Assembly: GCF_029952445.1 (NCBI RefSeq)
Contig: NZ_JAQPPK010000007.1
Location: forward strand, 1 to 64,000
Length of the DNA stretch: 64,000 nt
Source of the DNA: Paenarthrobacter nitroguajacolicus
GTDB taxonomy: Bacteria; Actinomycetota; Actinomycetes; Actinomycetales; Micrococcaceae
Direction: 5' to 3'
Shown here: positions 9,532 to 17,049 of the stretch, in pieces
Layout: each line of letters opens with the position of its first letter
Numbering within the stretch: position 1 is the stretch's first letter
Made by a program: the position numbers and the translations under genes
The notes under the pieces: model-generated
What the model was told of the DNA's origin: nothing
The model's database searches: none
What the model saw: only the letters and a program-made list of their open reading frames with translations

Positions 9532-10601
9532 ATGAGCATGAGCAGACCAGCGGCCGACGCCGGAACGATGTCAGGCAGGGCGTGGACCGCCATTCTCGGC
9601 GCCGGGTTAGTCATCCTCATGTCCTCGTGCACGGGGTCGCCTCCGGTGCCCCCATCACAAACCACCGACCCTGCTGGTTCGGGTTCCACCGGCGACCTTT
9701 CCGCCGTTCCGGGGATCGTCAGGGAAGTCGAGTCCTCTGTGGTGACGATTCAAACATCAGGCGGCATCGGCAGCGGCGTGATCTACCGCAGCGACGGCAC
9801 CATAGTCACCGACGCCCACGTGGTGGAGGACCAGGAAAAGAAGCCGTCAAAGAACGTGCAGATCCGCTTCGCAGACGGGTCTGAAGCGCCGTGGTGGGCG
9901 TTGACGATGCAACCGATGTGGCAGTGGTCAAGGCTGATCGGGGCAATCTTCCGGCTGCCAAGTTCTCAACGTCCCTCCCCCAGATTGGTCAGCTGACCGT
10001 CGTGATCGGCAGTCCGCTGGGGCTGGAGCAGACCGTGACGGCGGGAATCGTTTCGGCACTGCACCGTAATATGCCACCGTCTGAAGAGTCACCGCAGGGC
10101 CTGATCGACCTGATCCAAACAGATGCCCCCATCTCTCCGGGCAACTCGGGGGGAGCTGTGGTCAACAGCAGTTCGGAGATCATCGGCCTGTCAGAGGCCT
10201 ATCTGCCACCCGGTTCGGGTGCCGTGTCCATCGGGTTCGTGACCCCCACGGCAACGGTGACGGACGTCGCTGAACAGATACTCAAGAGCGGATCGGCCAT
10301 ACACCCTGTCCTTGGAATTGTCCCGAGCGACATCTCGCCTGAGATAGCAGACCGCTTCGGCCTGCCCGTGGCGTCGGGAGCACTGGTCATCGGAGTTGCC
10401 CCAGGAGGACCGGCGGCCACAGCGGGGCTGCAGCCAGGAGACATCATCACCCAGTTTGACGGCCAGAAAATCGCAAGCGTCACCGACCTCCTGGCCGGCA
10501 TCCGGAAGAAGGATCCCGGACAGCAGTCCGTCATCGAGTTCCAGCGCGGCAAGGAGAACAAGTCAGTGACAGCCACTTTGGGGAGCACAGCGAAGGGTTA
10601 G
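9532..10601 (+). pseudogene. HtrA/DegP-like trypsin-fold serine protease with PDZ domain, single frameshift
   Basis: Two frames together encode one HtrA-like protease. The first (ATG 9532) gives a signal segment (AILGAGLVILMSSC, weak lipobox) and the catalytic His region (TDAHVVED). After FADGSEAP the reading must move back one base near 9885-9893 to continue as VVGVDDATDVAVVK (catalytic Asp), SPGNSGGAVV (catalytic Ser) and a C-terminal PDZ domain (GALVIGVAPGGPAA...LQPGDII). The restored protein would be about 356 residues with an intact triad. No slippery heptamer is present, so this is a one-base deletion or a sequence error rather than programmed frameshifting. HtrA proteases degrade misfolded envelope proteins, which fits the chaperone neighbourhood. 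Confidence 0.8.
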
Positions 10602-10666
10602 ACCTGTTCGTGCAGCCCGACCATCAAAATGTCGAAAAATCCATTTCCAGGAACAGAGGTCTCCCC

Positions 10667-11239
10667 ATGTCTGACGCATTACCGCAACAGTTGCTTAAGG
10701 GGTCAGGAACCGCGTTGATTATCCGGGGCATTGCTGCCGTTCTCTTCGGCATTTTGGTTCTCGCCTGGCCGGGCGTCTCCGTGCTCGCGCTGGTGATCCT
10801 CTTCGGAACTTACGCAGTCGTTGACGGCGTCACGAACATCGTGCACTACTTCAGGCACAAGGAACGCCGGTCCCTCTGGCAAGTAGTGGGCGGCATCGTC
10901 TCCGTGCTCGCCGGCCTCCTCGCGTTCGTTTGGCCGGGCATCACCGCCATCTCGCTGGCGCTCGTCATTGGTCTGTGGGCGGTGATTCTCGGTGTCTCTC
11001 AGATAGCACTGTCCCTGGAAGGCAAAAGGAGCGGTGGACAATGGTGGCTCTGGCTGATCACAGGTATCGTCACCACGGTTTTCGGCCTCTTCCTGGTCAT
11101 TCTTCCCGGCCCGGGCATACTTGGACTCCTGGGGCTGCTTGCGGCCTTCGCGATTCTGTTCGGAATACTCTTGCTGGCCACGGGGCTGGGCCTTCGCCAA
11201 AGCGGCGCAAACCCCCATGGAAAGCTCTCCATGGGCTAG
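10667..11239 (+). CDS. HdeD-family (DUF308) membrane protein
   Basis: The 190-residue protein from the ATG at 10667 has six hydrophobic segments arranged as repeated pairs (ALIIRGIAAVLFGILVLAWPG, LALVILFGTYAVVDG, VVGGIVSVLAGLLAFVWPG, SLALVIGLWAVILG, WLWLITGIVTTVFGLFLV, LGLLAAFAILFGILLLATG). The repeated WPG turns are typical of HdeD/DUF308 proteins, which are linked to acid and heat tolerance in enterobacteria. A GTG at 10610 would add 19 non-hydrophobic residues; the ATG has AGAGGT upstream and is preferred. The gene follows the protease gene by 65 nt. Confidence 0.85.
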   Translation: MSDALPQQLLKGSGTALIIRGIAAVLFGILVLAWPGVSVLALVILFGTYAVVDGVTNIVHYFRHKERRSLWQVVGGIVSVLAGLLAFVWPGITAISLALVIGLWAVILGVSQIALSLEGKRSGGQWWLWLITGIVTTVFGLFLVILPGPGILGLLGLLAAFAILFGILLLATGLGLRQSGANPHGKLSMG

Positions 11240-11276
11240 GAACGTTTCCCATACCCGAACCAACGCAGGAGCCAAC

Positions 11277-11540
11277 ATGTTTCCAGGAATTCGCGATCCA
11301 CATATCACCCGGATTCGTCCGGTTCGGGTGCGTACACCGCAGGGCTGCGAGGAATGCCTGTCTTTGGGCACTGCCTGGGTTCATCTGCGTTTGTGCCTCA
11401 CCTGTGGCCATGTGGGGTGCTGTGATTCCTCACCGATGCGGCACGCCCGGGCACACGCTACAGAGTTGCATCCAATTGTTCGTTCCCTTGAGCCCGGTGA
11501 AGACTGGCGCTGGTGTTATCCGCATGAGGCCTTCGTTTAG
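11277..11540 (+). CDS. small UBP-type zinc finger protein
   Basis: The ATG at 11277 is preceded by AGGAG (11266-11270) and gives 87 residues. The protein has a ZnF-UBP pattern: CEECL, then LCLTCGHVGCCDSS, then HARAHATELHPIV and WRWCYPHE. In eukaryotes this fold binds ubiquitin C-termini; in actinobacteria small stand-alone versions occur, often beside a cNMP-FAD oxidoreductase as here. The stop is 6 nt before the next gene. The bacterial role is not known to me. A longer frame from 11121 exists but lacks a ribosome site. Confidence 0.85.
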   Translation: MFPGIRDPHITRIRPVRVRTPQGCEECLSLGTAWVHLRLCLTCGHVGCCDSSPMRHARAHATELHPIVRSLEPGEDWRWCYPHEAFV

Positions 11541-11546
11541 GGCACC

Positions 11547-13289
11547 GTGGGGTGCAACCATCTGATGGAACCTGTTTCAGACTCGACGCCGATCGAAACG
11601 CCGGATGTCTCCGGCGCCTATCCACGGCTCAGCCACGCCCAGATCGAATTGTTGGGACGTAGGGGCACCAGGCGCGCAACCTCCGCCGGCGAAGTCCTCA
11701 TTCACGAAGGGAACGCCGAGGCGGACTTCTTCGTCGTACTCCAGGGCACGGTACTGGTGGTGGAGGGGCTGCACGCTGCCGGAGGCAGGGAGCTCGCTGA
11801 GGGCGTGGGCACGCGGGTCCTCGAGGTTCACGGTCCGGGACGTTTCCTTGGGGAACTCGGACTGGTCGAGGGGCAACCGGCCTTCGTCAGCACCGTGGTT
11901 GCCGAAGCGGGTGAGGTGCTCCAAATCAGCGGGGACGTTCTGCGTCGTGTGGTGCTGGCGGACCCCGCAGTCGGTGAGACCATCCTGCGCGCATATCTTC
12001 AGCGTCGGGTCTTCCTGATCAGCGCGGGCGCGGGCATCCGCATCGTCGGATCCCGTTTCAGCCGTGACACGCTTCGGCTGTTGGATTTTGCAGCTGCCAA
12101 CCGCCTGCCCCACCGCCTCGTCGATCTGGAGGATGACGGGCAGGCACAGGCGATCCTGGACCGGGCGGGAATCCTCGCCAGTGACTTGCCCGCAGTGGTG
12201 TTGAACGCTTCACATGTCCTTAAAAACCCGTCCAACGCGGAACTGGCCCTTGCCCTCGGCCTGCGGGCAGTGAAGGAGCATTCTGCCCCCTACGATCTCA
12301 TGGTGATCGGGGCCGGTCCGGCCGGGCTGGCGGCCGCCGTGTACGCGGCGTCGGACGGCTTATCGGTGGTCCTCAAGGATGGCCATGCGATAGGTGGGCA
12401 AGCCGGCACGTCACCACGGATTGAGAACTTTCTCGGCTTTCCCTCCGGAATCTCGGGTGGGGAACTCACTGAAAGGGCGATCATGCAGGCCCGAAAGTTC
12501 AAAGTCCAGGTCAACGTCGGATGCCAGGCAAACTCCATAGCATTGCGGGACGGTGACTTCCATGCCGAGTTCGACGAGAGCGGCCCGGCTCTATCACGTG
12601 CCGCGCTCCTCGCCACGGGGGTCCACTACCGCCGTCTGCCAGTCCCCCGGCTGGAGGAATACGAGGGAATCAGCGTCTTCTACGCCGCCACTGTCCATGA
12701 GGCCAGGCTTTGTGGAACCCAGCCCGTGGCCGTCGTCGGTGGCGGAAACTCCGCGGGCCAGGCAGCTCTTTTCCTGGCTGGCACGGGAACGCCCGTACGG
12801 CTGGTGGTGCGCGGGGAAGACCTCCGGACGGACATGTCCGGCTACCTCGCGGATCGAATGGAAGAGCATCACGGCATAGAGGTACTGCTGGGGGCGAACA
12901 TCGTGGGCCTGGTTGGTCCAAGCGCCCTTGAACGTATCGTCGTAGAACTGAAGGCCACGGGCGAACAACGCATTTTCCCGTCGCGGTACCTCTTCATCTT
13001 CATCGGAGCCAAGCCACACACAGAATGGCTGCAGGATACCCTGGCCCTGGATGACCACGGCTTTGTTCTCACCGGGGCTGACCTCGAAGACCTTCCTCCC
13101 GAGTTCAGCCACTTGGGGCGAAGACGATTGCCCTTGGAAACCAGCGTGCCCGGCATATTCGCGGCCGGAGACGTTCGGCATGGCTCGGTGAAACGCGTAA
13201 CGGCCGCCGCCGGCGAAGGCTCAACAGCAGTGGCAATGATCCACGAACACCTGCGCCTCCTTCGGAATGGACCCGCTACCAAACACTGA
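11547..13289 (+). CDS. cyclic-nucleotide-binding domain fused to thioredoxin-reductase-like FAD oxidoreductase
   Basis: The 580-residue protein (GTG 11547, alternative ATG 11565) has a cNMP-binding fold at about 25-150 (HEGNAEADFFVVLQG, GRFLGELGLVEGQPA), a short region like a thioredoxin fold (about 160-240), and an FAD/NAD(P)H module with VIGAGPAGLAAA near 253 and VAVVGGGNSAGQAA near 395, ending with the ATG-type motif SVPGIFAAGDVR. The position where thioredoxin reductases carry CxxC reads GISVFYAATVHEARLCG and has no such pair, so it cannot reduce thioredoxin by the usual route. It is directly downstream of the UBP zinc finger gene. Ligand and electron acceptor are unknown. Confidence 0.85.
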   Translation: MGCNHLMEPVSDSTPIETPDVSGAYPRLSHAQIELLGRRGTRRATSAGEVLIHEGNAEADFFVVLQGTVLVVEGLHAAGGRELAEGVGTRVLEVHGPGRFLGELGLVEGQPAFVSTVVAEAGEVLQISGDVLRRVVLADPAVGETILRAYLQRRVFLISAGAGIRIVGSRFSRDTLRLLDFAAANRLPHRLVDLEDDGQAQAILDRAGILASDLPAVVLNASHVLKNPSNAELALALGLRAVKEHSAPYDLMVIGAGPAGLAAAVYAASDGLSVVLKDGHAIGGQAGTSPRIENFLGFPSGISGGELTERAIMQARKFKVQVNVGCQANSIALRDGDFHAEFDESGPALSRAALLATGVHYRRLPVPRLEEYEGISVFYAATVHEARLCGTQPVAVVGGGNSAGQAALFLAGTGTPVRLVVRGEDLRTDMSGYLADRMEEHHGIEVLLGANIVGLVGPSALERIVVELKATGEQRIFPSRYLFIFIGAKPHTEWLQDTLALDDHGFVLTGADLEDLPPEFSHLGRRRLPLETSVPGIFAAGDVRHGSVKRVTAAAGEGSTAVAMIHEHLRLLRNGPATKH

Positions 13290-13306
13290 ACCTTAGGAGG
13301 CAAGGC

Positions 13307-14416
13307 GTGCCGGAAAGTTCAGGCGACGCAGACCCAACAACGGCCCGTACGCTGGGCGTGCTCGCAGAACCGGAGGTCACCGCCGAGTTTGCCGAGCGTA
13401 ACGGCAGAGAAGTGGGCCATCTTCTGAACCTTGCCGATGAACGCCACAACTGGTCCGTGGTCGTCGAGTACCAGGACTTTACGGCGGGCAACGGGTTGAC
13501 CCCAATGTTGGATTCCTTGGCGAAACATCGGACCCACCGTGCATGGGATGTCATGGTTTGCCTGACCGATCTTCCGATTCGTCTTGAGGGCCGGACTGTG
13601 GTCGCGGAAGTCGCGCTCGGGGAGCCCATCTCCCTGGTTTCTTTGCCCGCGCTCGGCGCCGTCAACATTGACCGCCGGGTCCGCTCCGCCGTCACCGACC
13701 TCGGGTGGGCGATGCATCGCCATTTCGATCCCGAGGATGACTACGGGGATTTCGGTCCACCATCGCTGCACCAATCGCGGCGTATTGAGAGAGCGGTCCT
13801 TGACGAGGGCCCGATCGGGTTCCGCTACCTTTCAGCAACCCGTCTCGGGCGGGGACGGTTGCTGGCGGGCATGCTGCGGGCGAACCGTCCTTGGCGTCTG
13901 GTCTTCGGATTGAGAAGCGCAATGGCTGCCGCCATTGCCACGGGTGCTTTCGCGCTTGTCACGAACACAATCTGGCAACTCGCAGACTTGCTGGGTGCGA
14001 CGAGGTTGATTTTGCTGATGATCCTTTCGATCTGTTCGATGGTGTTCTGGATCATCACCCAACACGACCTATGGGAAAGCCCCCGGCGAGACAATGCCCT
14101 CGAACGCTACAAGGCTTCCTTGTACAACACCTCTACGGTGTGGTCACTGGTGATCGGCGTCGTGATCAGTTACGTCCTGTTGTTCGTCGCCGTGCTGCTG
14201 GCGGCGGCGTTCACCATCGACGCAGATCTATTGGCGCAGACCCTGCAACATCCGGTGACCGTTTGGGACTTTGCGGAAGTCGCGTGGATGACGACGTCGG
14301 CGGTGCTCATCGGTGGGGCGTTGGGCTCGGGATTCGAGTCAAAGGATGACATTCTTCGGGCGGCGTATGGCCAACGGGAACGTCATCGCCGACAGTCGGC
14401 CGACCAAAGCGAATAA
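13307..14416 (+). CDS. membrane protein of unknown function
   Basis: The GTG at 13307 is preceded by AGGAGG, giving 369 residues. The first half (about 1-190) is soluble and contains the phrase WDVMVCLTDLPIRLEG and a region rich in His and Asp near DPEDDYGDFGPPS. The second half has about four membrane segments (AMAAAIATGAFALV, LILLMILSICSMVFWII, WSLVIGVVISYVLLFVAVLLAAA, TTSAVLIGGALGSGF). I do not recognise a named family. It is 17 nt after the flavoprotein gene, so it is probably cotranscribed with the stress block. Confidence 0.75.
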   Translation: MPESSGDADPTTARTLGVLAEPEVTAEFAERNGREVGHLLNLADERHNWSVVVEYQDFTAGNGLTPMLDSLAKHRTHRAWDVMVCLTDLPIRLEGRTVVAEVALGEPISLVSLPALGAVNIDRRVRSAVTDLGWAMHRHFDPEDDYGDFGPPSLHQSRRIERAVLDEGPIGFRYLSATRLGRGRLLAGMLRANRPWRLVFGLRSAMAAAIATGAFALVTNTIWQLADLLGATRLILLMILSICSMVFWIITQHDLWESPRRDNALERYKASLYNTSTVWSLVIGVVISYVLLFVAVLLAAAFTIDADLLAQTLQHPVTVWDFAEVAWMTTSAVLIGGALGSGFESKDDILRAAYGQRERHRRQSADQSE

Positions 14417-14482
14417 TCCGTCGCGCGTGAAGCCCGGCCGGCAGTCATGCGGGCCGCACTGACCGCTTTCCTGCCACAGGGC

Positions 14483-15118
14483 CTAAATACCTCGGAGGAA
14501 GGTTGGCCGGTGCTCGATCCCGTGGCTGGTGAGGCCATAAAAGACGGGCAGGATCACGAAAATCACCGACGCGATCAGTGGATGGACGAGGACACCCACC
14601 GCCCCCGCCGCAAGGTAAAGCACGACGCCGGCCGCAGCGCGGGGCCGCTCACGTGCGAAGTAGGAATCCTCCACCTCCTCTTCGGTGAGTTCGGGATGCC
14701 GGGCAAGGTGTGAGAAGAACACCAGCCATGACAGGCACAGCAGGGCCCCGATGATCGCGTACAGCGCGACGCCGACCCTTTCGTCGGTCAGGTTGCCCGT
14801 CTTGCCGGTATCGATGATAACCGCGGTGGGCCAAGGCAAAAGCGCCAGCGTCGCGAGGATTCCCAGGTTAGACCAGTGCAGGCCGATGTCCATCTCCCGG
14901 ATTCGGGTGAAGGCGGATTTATGGTTGAGCCAGATTACGGCCAAGTACAGGTAGGAGGCCGCGTACGCCAGGTATGTCGGCCATTGACCCAGCAATGCCG
15001 CCAGCAACCCCCCGGGCTCGGTCTCTGGCGGCTGCAGTTCAAGTACCAGGAGCGTTATGACGATCGCGATAACAGCGTCACTGAACGCCTCGGCACGGCC
15101 GGTGTCTGAACGAGTCAC
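14483..15118 (-). CDS. TMEM175-family (DUF1211) potassium-channel-like membrane protein
   Basis: The 211-residue protein begins with RAEAFSDAVIAIVITLLVLEL, which contains the FSD signature of bacterial TMEM175 channels, and has about six membrane segments in total. TMEM175 proteins conduct K+. It is convergent with the preceding membrane protein. Position next to HdeD and HtrA genes suggests membrane homeostasis under stress, but the sequence alone shows only the family. Confidence 0.85.
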   Translation of the reverse strand: MTRSDTGRAEAFSDAVIAIVITLLVLELQPPETEPGGLLAALLGQWPTYLAYAASYLYLAVIWLNHKSAFTRIREMDIGLHWSNLGILATLALLPWPTAVIIDTGKTGNLTDERVGVALYAIIGALLCLSWLVFFSHLARHPELTEEEVEDSYFARERPRAAAGVVLYLAAGAVGVLVHPLIASVIFVILPVFYGLTSHGIEHRPTFLRGI

Positions 15119-15189
15119 CTTCTGCTCCTATGCCTGAGGATCAGCTGGCCCTGGGTGCTTTTCGCTGGTGCTGTGACGCCGGAAAGCCT

Positions 15190-15501
15190 CTAGGCGTCGT
15201 CGCCGGGCAGCTTGTAAGCGAGCACGTCGACGCTCTGTATGTTCGGTTCCACGCTGAACAGTTCGGCTCCGTGAGCGGCAAGAGCTTGCCCGACACCCCC
15301 GGCCAGGTGGGCCTGCCGGGCCTCGTCATCGGGAAATACATCGAAGACGCCGAAGGTCGATTCGTCAAACTGGAGGGCGAACCAAGCGCGCGTACCAAGC
15401 TCCTGTTCTACGACGGAGCGTGCGCTGCGGAGGAAATCCGCGACGTCCTTCTCCTTGCCGGGCTTAGCCTTTAAGGTCACCGACAACGCAACCTCAATCA
15501 T
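15190..15501 (-). CDS. ABM-domain (antibiotic biosynthesis monooxygenase-like) protein
   Basis: From the ATG at 15501 the protein is 103 residues (MIEVALSVTLKAKPGKE...), with GGTGA-like bases just upstream; an ATG 11 codons earlier is less likely. The ferredoxin-like ABM fold is indicated by the beta strand, helix KEKDVADFLRSARSVVEQE, strand TRAWFALQFD and the segment FDVFPDDEARQAHL. ABM proteins act as quinone-type monooxygenases or small heme/dimeric stress proteins. Substrate is unknown. Confidence 0.8.
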   Translation of the reverse strand: MIEVALSVTLKAKPGKEKDVADFLRSARSVVEQELGTRAWFALQFDESTFGVFDVFPDDEARQAHLAGGVGQALAAHGAELFSVEPNIQSVDVLAYKLPGDDA

Positions 15502-15789
15502 GCTGCTCACCCAGCCGGATCCAGTTGATTCCATACTGCACGACAGTTTTCATGGCGAGTCTCCTTGGAACGGTACTGCGTTGGGATGATGCGGACCGAA
15601 CGGGCCTCGTGGAACCACCTCAGCCTATCGAGGGAGCGGCGCGACTCACTGCCCAGTCTGGCAGTGATCGGTGGTCACCACAAGAGAGAATTCCTCTGCC
15701 GACGCCAGTGAACGGCGGCGCGGCCTGGTGGCAACTTCGTGTTGCACAACTGAAACGACACCAATGCGGGTACCCCACCGAGACTGGCA
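15502..15789. other. intergenic region without a recognised gene
   Basis: No reading frame with family features or a convincing ribosome site is seen in these 288 nt, which separate the ABM gene from a decayed regulator. Confidence 0.4.
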
Positions 15790-16159
15790 GTGGTGGAATG
15801 GGTAGCTTTCGAACCTGCCCCGGCCGCGGCCGTTGATGGTGTGGCCGTGGACAGCGTCAATCTTTATGCTGATATCGGCGTACTGAGTGGGCAGGTTAAT
15901 GCCTCGATTCGTGGCCAGAACTTTGGGCCCGCTCGCCCAAGCGGACGAGACTTTGCAACAAGCGCTCATGACGAACGTTCAGTGCGGCTTCAACACGACG
16001 TGGACTGCCTCGCGAATCTGCCCGCACCGGAATACCGTGGAGCGTCGCGTCTCGAAGGCCAACGAACTCACCCTTGTGAAGGTCGCGGATAACCCTGCAC
16101 ACGTCGCAGCGGCACTTCTTGTTCTGTATCTCGTCCCGGGCTTGCGGCGTCTTAGTTAA
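15790..16159 (+). pseudogene. decayed PucR-family regulator, C-terminal fragment with frameshift
   Basis: The frame from 15887 encodes PRFVARTLGPLAQADE followed by CGFNTTWTASRICPHRNTVE and a tail ending ALLVLYLVPGLRRLS, which is the ordinary end of PucR/CdaR regulators (recognition helix HRNTV). The segment that should precede it, VNLYADIGVLSGQ, is present but in another frame (15790 frame), so a frameshift lies near 15885-15900. The N-terminal two thirds are missing. It is a genuine remnant, unrelated in position to the intact PucR gene at 7.7 kb. Confidence 0.6.
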
Positions 16160-16160
16160 C

Positions 16161-16330
16161 GCAAAAACCCCTCCGAAGAGGGGTCATGCCGTGCCCGAGG
16201 TGGGACTCGAATGCGATTCCTGGCCTTGTTATTACTGGGAAGTGGCGGAAACATGCGGAATCCGGGGCAGTTCGGTGGGTGTACGGGCCAGTCCGGGGTG
16301 GAAAGTGTGGACATTGTCCACACTTCTTTT
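16161..16330. repeat. dispersed repeat copy A: terminator + tRNA 3' end + IS-like end with palindrome
   Basis: In order: a minus-strand terminator (stem near 16167-16184), 21 nt equal to the 3' end of a tRNA on the minus strand (16191-16211, reading TTCGAGTCCCACCTCGGGC on that strand), a unique-looking spacer, then GTGGCGGAAACATGCGGAA, and finally a near-perfect palindrome GTGTGGACATTGTCCACAC (16305-16323). The whole unit recurs at 43650. The part from GGCGGAAACATG to the palindrome recurs at 19384, with repeated GGGCCAGTTCG. Multiple short repeats next to a palindromic tip resemble ends of IS21-type elements, but no istA/istB gene is visible. Confidence 0.55.
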
Positions 16331-16499
16331 TCCTCATACGGGTGACTTTCCGGAGCCCGTAGCTAGGGGAACCCAAAGGTCGGCCAAGGCGGCCAATGGC
16401 CACCCGTTGAAGGCCGCCGGAGCCGATTGGATCGGCACAAGATACTGTCATCAGATTCTCTCCTTCACACAATTCATGGCGGTTCGATCAGGAGGCGAC

Positions 16500-17042
16500 A
16501 TGACCTTCGAGAAGTCTATCGAGGCCGTCGGTGACCACAGAAGTAACGGCGATCTCTCTGCTGATGCACCCACCAACGCTTGTGCCTTCGCTGCTGACCT
16601 AACTCTCGAACTCGTCCAAGGCGTGGCCAGCCTTCACATACCAACGACAGGCCTTGGCCTGCACCCATTGACATGCGTTGAAGTTTGGAGCGTTAACGAT
16701 AGGGCTGACCTCCATCGCAGCCCTCATGGGCCCTCGAATGCACTGCTATTCGCGGGCCCATTGGAGTTGCAGTGCCTACCCGCGCAGCCGCGTAAGTCGT
16801 ATCTGCCGGGCAGCCAAGGCACGGATATGTCACTTTCATCTCATCGAGCGCGCCGACACGAAATTCGTGTCGGGAGATCTCCCCTTCCGGGCAGGCTCAG
16901 CTCCGTTCTTCTTGGCATTTCATATGTCTTAATGCTGAATCAACGACGGAATACGTCATTGTTGAATTCGTCCGGATCGAAGACCTTAGGCAAGTATGCG
17001 TGCCAAATAGGTCGTGGTTTCTGCCTAGAATCGCAGGTGTGA
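16500..17042 (+). CDS. hypothetical protein upstream of the KAP NTPase
   Basis: The ATG at 16500 follows AGGAGGCGAC, an excellent ribosome site, and opens a 180-residue frame ending 8 nt before the ATG chosen for the KAP gene. No domain is recognised. The first 60 residues have ordinary composition; the remainder is rich in Arg and Ser with mixed codon use, and one short hydrophobic stretch (SVLLGISYVLML) is present. It may be a real small partner of the KAP protein or a decayed gene. Confidence 0.35.
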   Translation: MTFEKSIEAVGDHRSNGDLSADAPTNACAFAADLTLELVQGVASLHIPTTGLGLHPLTCVEVWSVNDRADLHRSPHGPSNALLFAGPLELQCLPAQPRKSYLPGSQGTDMSLSSHRARRHEIRVGRSPLPGRLSSVLLGISYVLMLNQRRNTSLLNSSGSKTLGKYACQIGRGFCLESQV

Positions 17043-17049
17043 CTGAACC

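Noticed and set aside
9880..9895. programmed -1 frameshift in the HtrA-like gene
   Set aside because: The sequence GAAGCGCCGTGGTGG has no slippery heptamer and no pseudoknot was evident, so an indel is more likely.
16191..16211. complete tRNA gene on the minus strand
   Set aside because: Only the 3' end (T-loop and acceptor strand) is present; the 5' part and anticodon arm are missing in both copies.
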